DNA of 6,379 nt from Chloroflexota bacterium (lineage in GTDB: Bacteria; Chloroflexota; UBA11872; VXOZ01). Under the pieces are notes generated by a model. The model was not told where the DNA came from and made no database searches. It saw only the letters and a list, made by a program, of their open reading frames with translations. A program made the position numbers and the translations under genes. The stretch spans positions 1 to 6,379 of the forward strand of contig VXOZ01000327.1 of NCBI GenBank assembly GCA_009839775.1, read 5' to 3'. Of the stretch, positions 6,310 through 6,379 are shown one piece after another. Within the stretch, counting starts at the first letter, position 1. Each line of letters starts with the position of its first letter.

Positions 6310-6346
6310 CCCCCCCCCCCTCGCCCCAGTTAGAGGGGGGGGTTTT
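6310..6346 (+). terminator. C-run/G-run hairpin followed by TTTT, terminator-like
   Basis: Eight C plus TC (6313-6322) can pair perfectly with GA plus eight G (6333-6342), giving a ten-pair GC-rich stem with a ten-base loop, and TTTT follows at 6343-6346. That form suits an intrinsic terminator on the plus strand. However, no plus-strand gene is visible upstream within the window after 4739, and the C-run (11 bases, 6310-6320) could also be a low-complexity or dispersed intergenic repeat. Homopolymer length may be affected by sequencing error. Confidence 0.35.
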
Positions 6347-6379
6347 ACGCGGTGGCGGCCGGGTGGCGGAAGGTAGACC

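Noticed and set aside
1..6379. CRISPR array, tRNA, rRNA or insertion sequence
   Set aside because: I found no regularly spaced repeats with spacers, no cloverleaf-like sequence, no transposase and no terminal inverted repeats in the window.

Overview
The window reads as bacterial chromosome from an organism of moderately high GC. The lipoprotein signal with a lipobox, the Shine-Dalgarno sequences and the TyrS type-2 tyrosyl-tRNA synthetase are all bacterial. A Chloroflexota-like or other uncultured environmental lineage is a guess from overall gene flavour only; the sequence shows no lineage-specific marker.

Layout, left to right. (1) Positions 50-187 hold a short relic matching the region between the catalytic core and the S4 domain of a tyrosyl-tRNA synthetase, with a stop codon just before it and no S4 domain after it. 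(2) Positions 203-1873, minus strand, encode a secreted lipoprotein made of four tandem single-Cache-type sensor modules and nothing else. (3) A divergent intergenic region of about 157 bases carries a perfect TATAAT. It leads into tyrS (2031-3245, plus), a complete housekeeping TyrRS. (4) Positions 3246-3607 hold a non-coding stretch of lower GC. (5) Positions 3608-4739, plus, hold a two-gene cassette: a 72-residue, very acidic unknown protein overlapping by 26 bases a cytoplasmic Clp-fold serine protease of the SDH (serine dehydrogenase proteinase) type. (6) Positions 4740-4959 separate this from a convergent gene. (7) Positions 4960-6132, minus, encode a Gfo/Idh/MocA-family NAD(P)-binding protein whose usual EKP motif reads EVP. 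(8) Positions 6133-6379 hold its 5' region, with a 9-base inverted repeat and a C-run/G-run hairpin.

The genes do not form one pathway. They look like four independent transcription units, and only the small ORF and the protease are clearly coupled. The points most worth a second look are that pair, in a visibly lower-GC segment; the four-Cache lipoprotein with no output domain; and the TyrRS relic lying about 1.8 kb from an intact TyrRS gene.
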